DNA of 64,000 nt from positions 41,854,815 to 41,918,814 of the forward strand of contig CM055111.1 in assembly GCA_029204225.1 (NCBI GenBank). Reading direction: 5' to 3'. Below are positions 63,896-64,000 of the stretch, piece after piece (within the stretch, counting starts at the first letter, position 1; every line of letters begins with the position of its first letter). Made by a program: the position numbers and the translations under genes. The DNA is from Diphasiastrum complanatum (Eukaryota; Streptophyta; Lycopodiopsida; Lycopodiales; Lycopodiaceae). The notes beneath the pieces are model-generated. The model was not told the origin of the DNA, searched no databases, and saw only the letters and a list, made by a program, of their open reading frames with translations.

Positions 63896-64000
63896 CTGCA
63901 TCAAAAATCAACATGCTGCAATCCATGAGGTGTGGAAGATTAAACAAGTAGCTTGGTTTTAGGAATTTTATATTTGGTGATTAGAAACAAAAAGATGACG

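Overview
This is nuclear DNA from a land plant. It contains a spliced SnRK2 protein-kinase gene, an ATL-type RING-H2 gene, Ty1/copia elements whose primer-binding sites match plant initiator-Met tRNA, Ty3/gypsy pol relics and a CACTA (En/Spm) transposase. Nothing prokaryotic is present. The lineage cannot be fixed from sequence alone. The short SnRK2 N-terminus and the many long GA/CT arrays would fit a non-angiosperm land plant, but that is a weak inference.

Layout. 1-700: a collapsed copia relic ending in a GA array. 700-6100: gene-poor, with one tiny gypsy integrase relic. 6129-8435 (minus): an apparently intact nine-exon SnRK2 kinase gene, followed by repeat-rich upstream DNA (8.4-9.9 kb). 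10-16 kb: degenerate duplications and an LTR relic. 16.3-19.9 kb (minus): a Ty3/gypsy element lacking its reverse-transcriptase core. 20.0-20.4 kb: twin GA arrays. 20.8-29.1 kb: a CACTA element whose transposase is split by a 5.5-kb copia retrotransposon with both LTRs, PBS, polypurine tract and a 5-bp target duplication. 29.3-31.7 kb: a second copy of the gypsy gag-protease segment. 31.7-36.7 kb: a mosaic of copia and gypsy fragments in both orientations, including one copia 3' LTR. 38.3-38.9 kb (minus): an intact ATL-type RING-H2 gene. 39.3-40.6 kb: a foldback-like element and a minisatellite. 41-44.6 kb: repeats and a copia gag relic. 45-54 kb: interleaved inverted repeats, a non-coding stretch with a retrotransposon PBS, and a gag-less copia derivative. 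54-62 kb: mostly non-coding, with CT arrays and one unidentified coding-like zone. 62.4-64 kb (minus): part of another gene, including an exon resembling the DUF3223 (DCL/DOMINO1) family.

Only the SnRK2 and RING-H2 genes look complete. Most of the rest is decaying transposable elements inserted into, or joined to, one another. Host genes show no shared pathway by position. SnRK2 kinases act in ABA/osmotic-stress signalling and ATL proteins are membrane-anchored E3 ubiquitin ligases, but no link between these two is implied.

I did not find a clearly new biological system. The strongest oddities are two consecutive GC-AG introns in the SnRK2 gene, the dated copia-in-CACTA insertion, a shared breakpoint between two gypsy copies, and an interleaved set of long inverted repeats at 45-54 kb.
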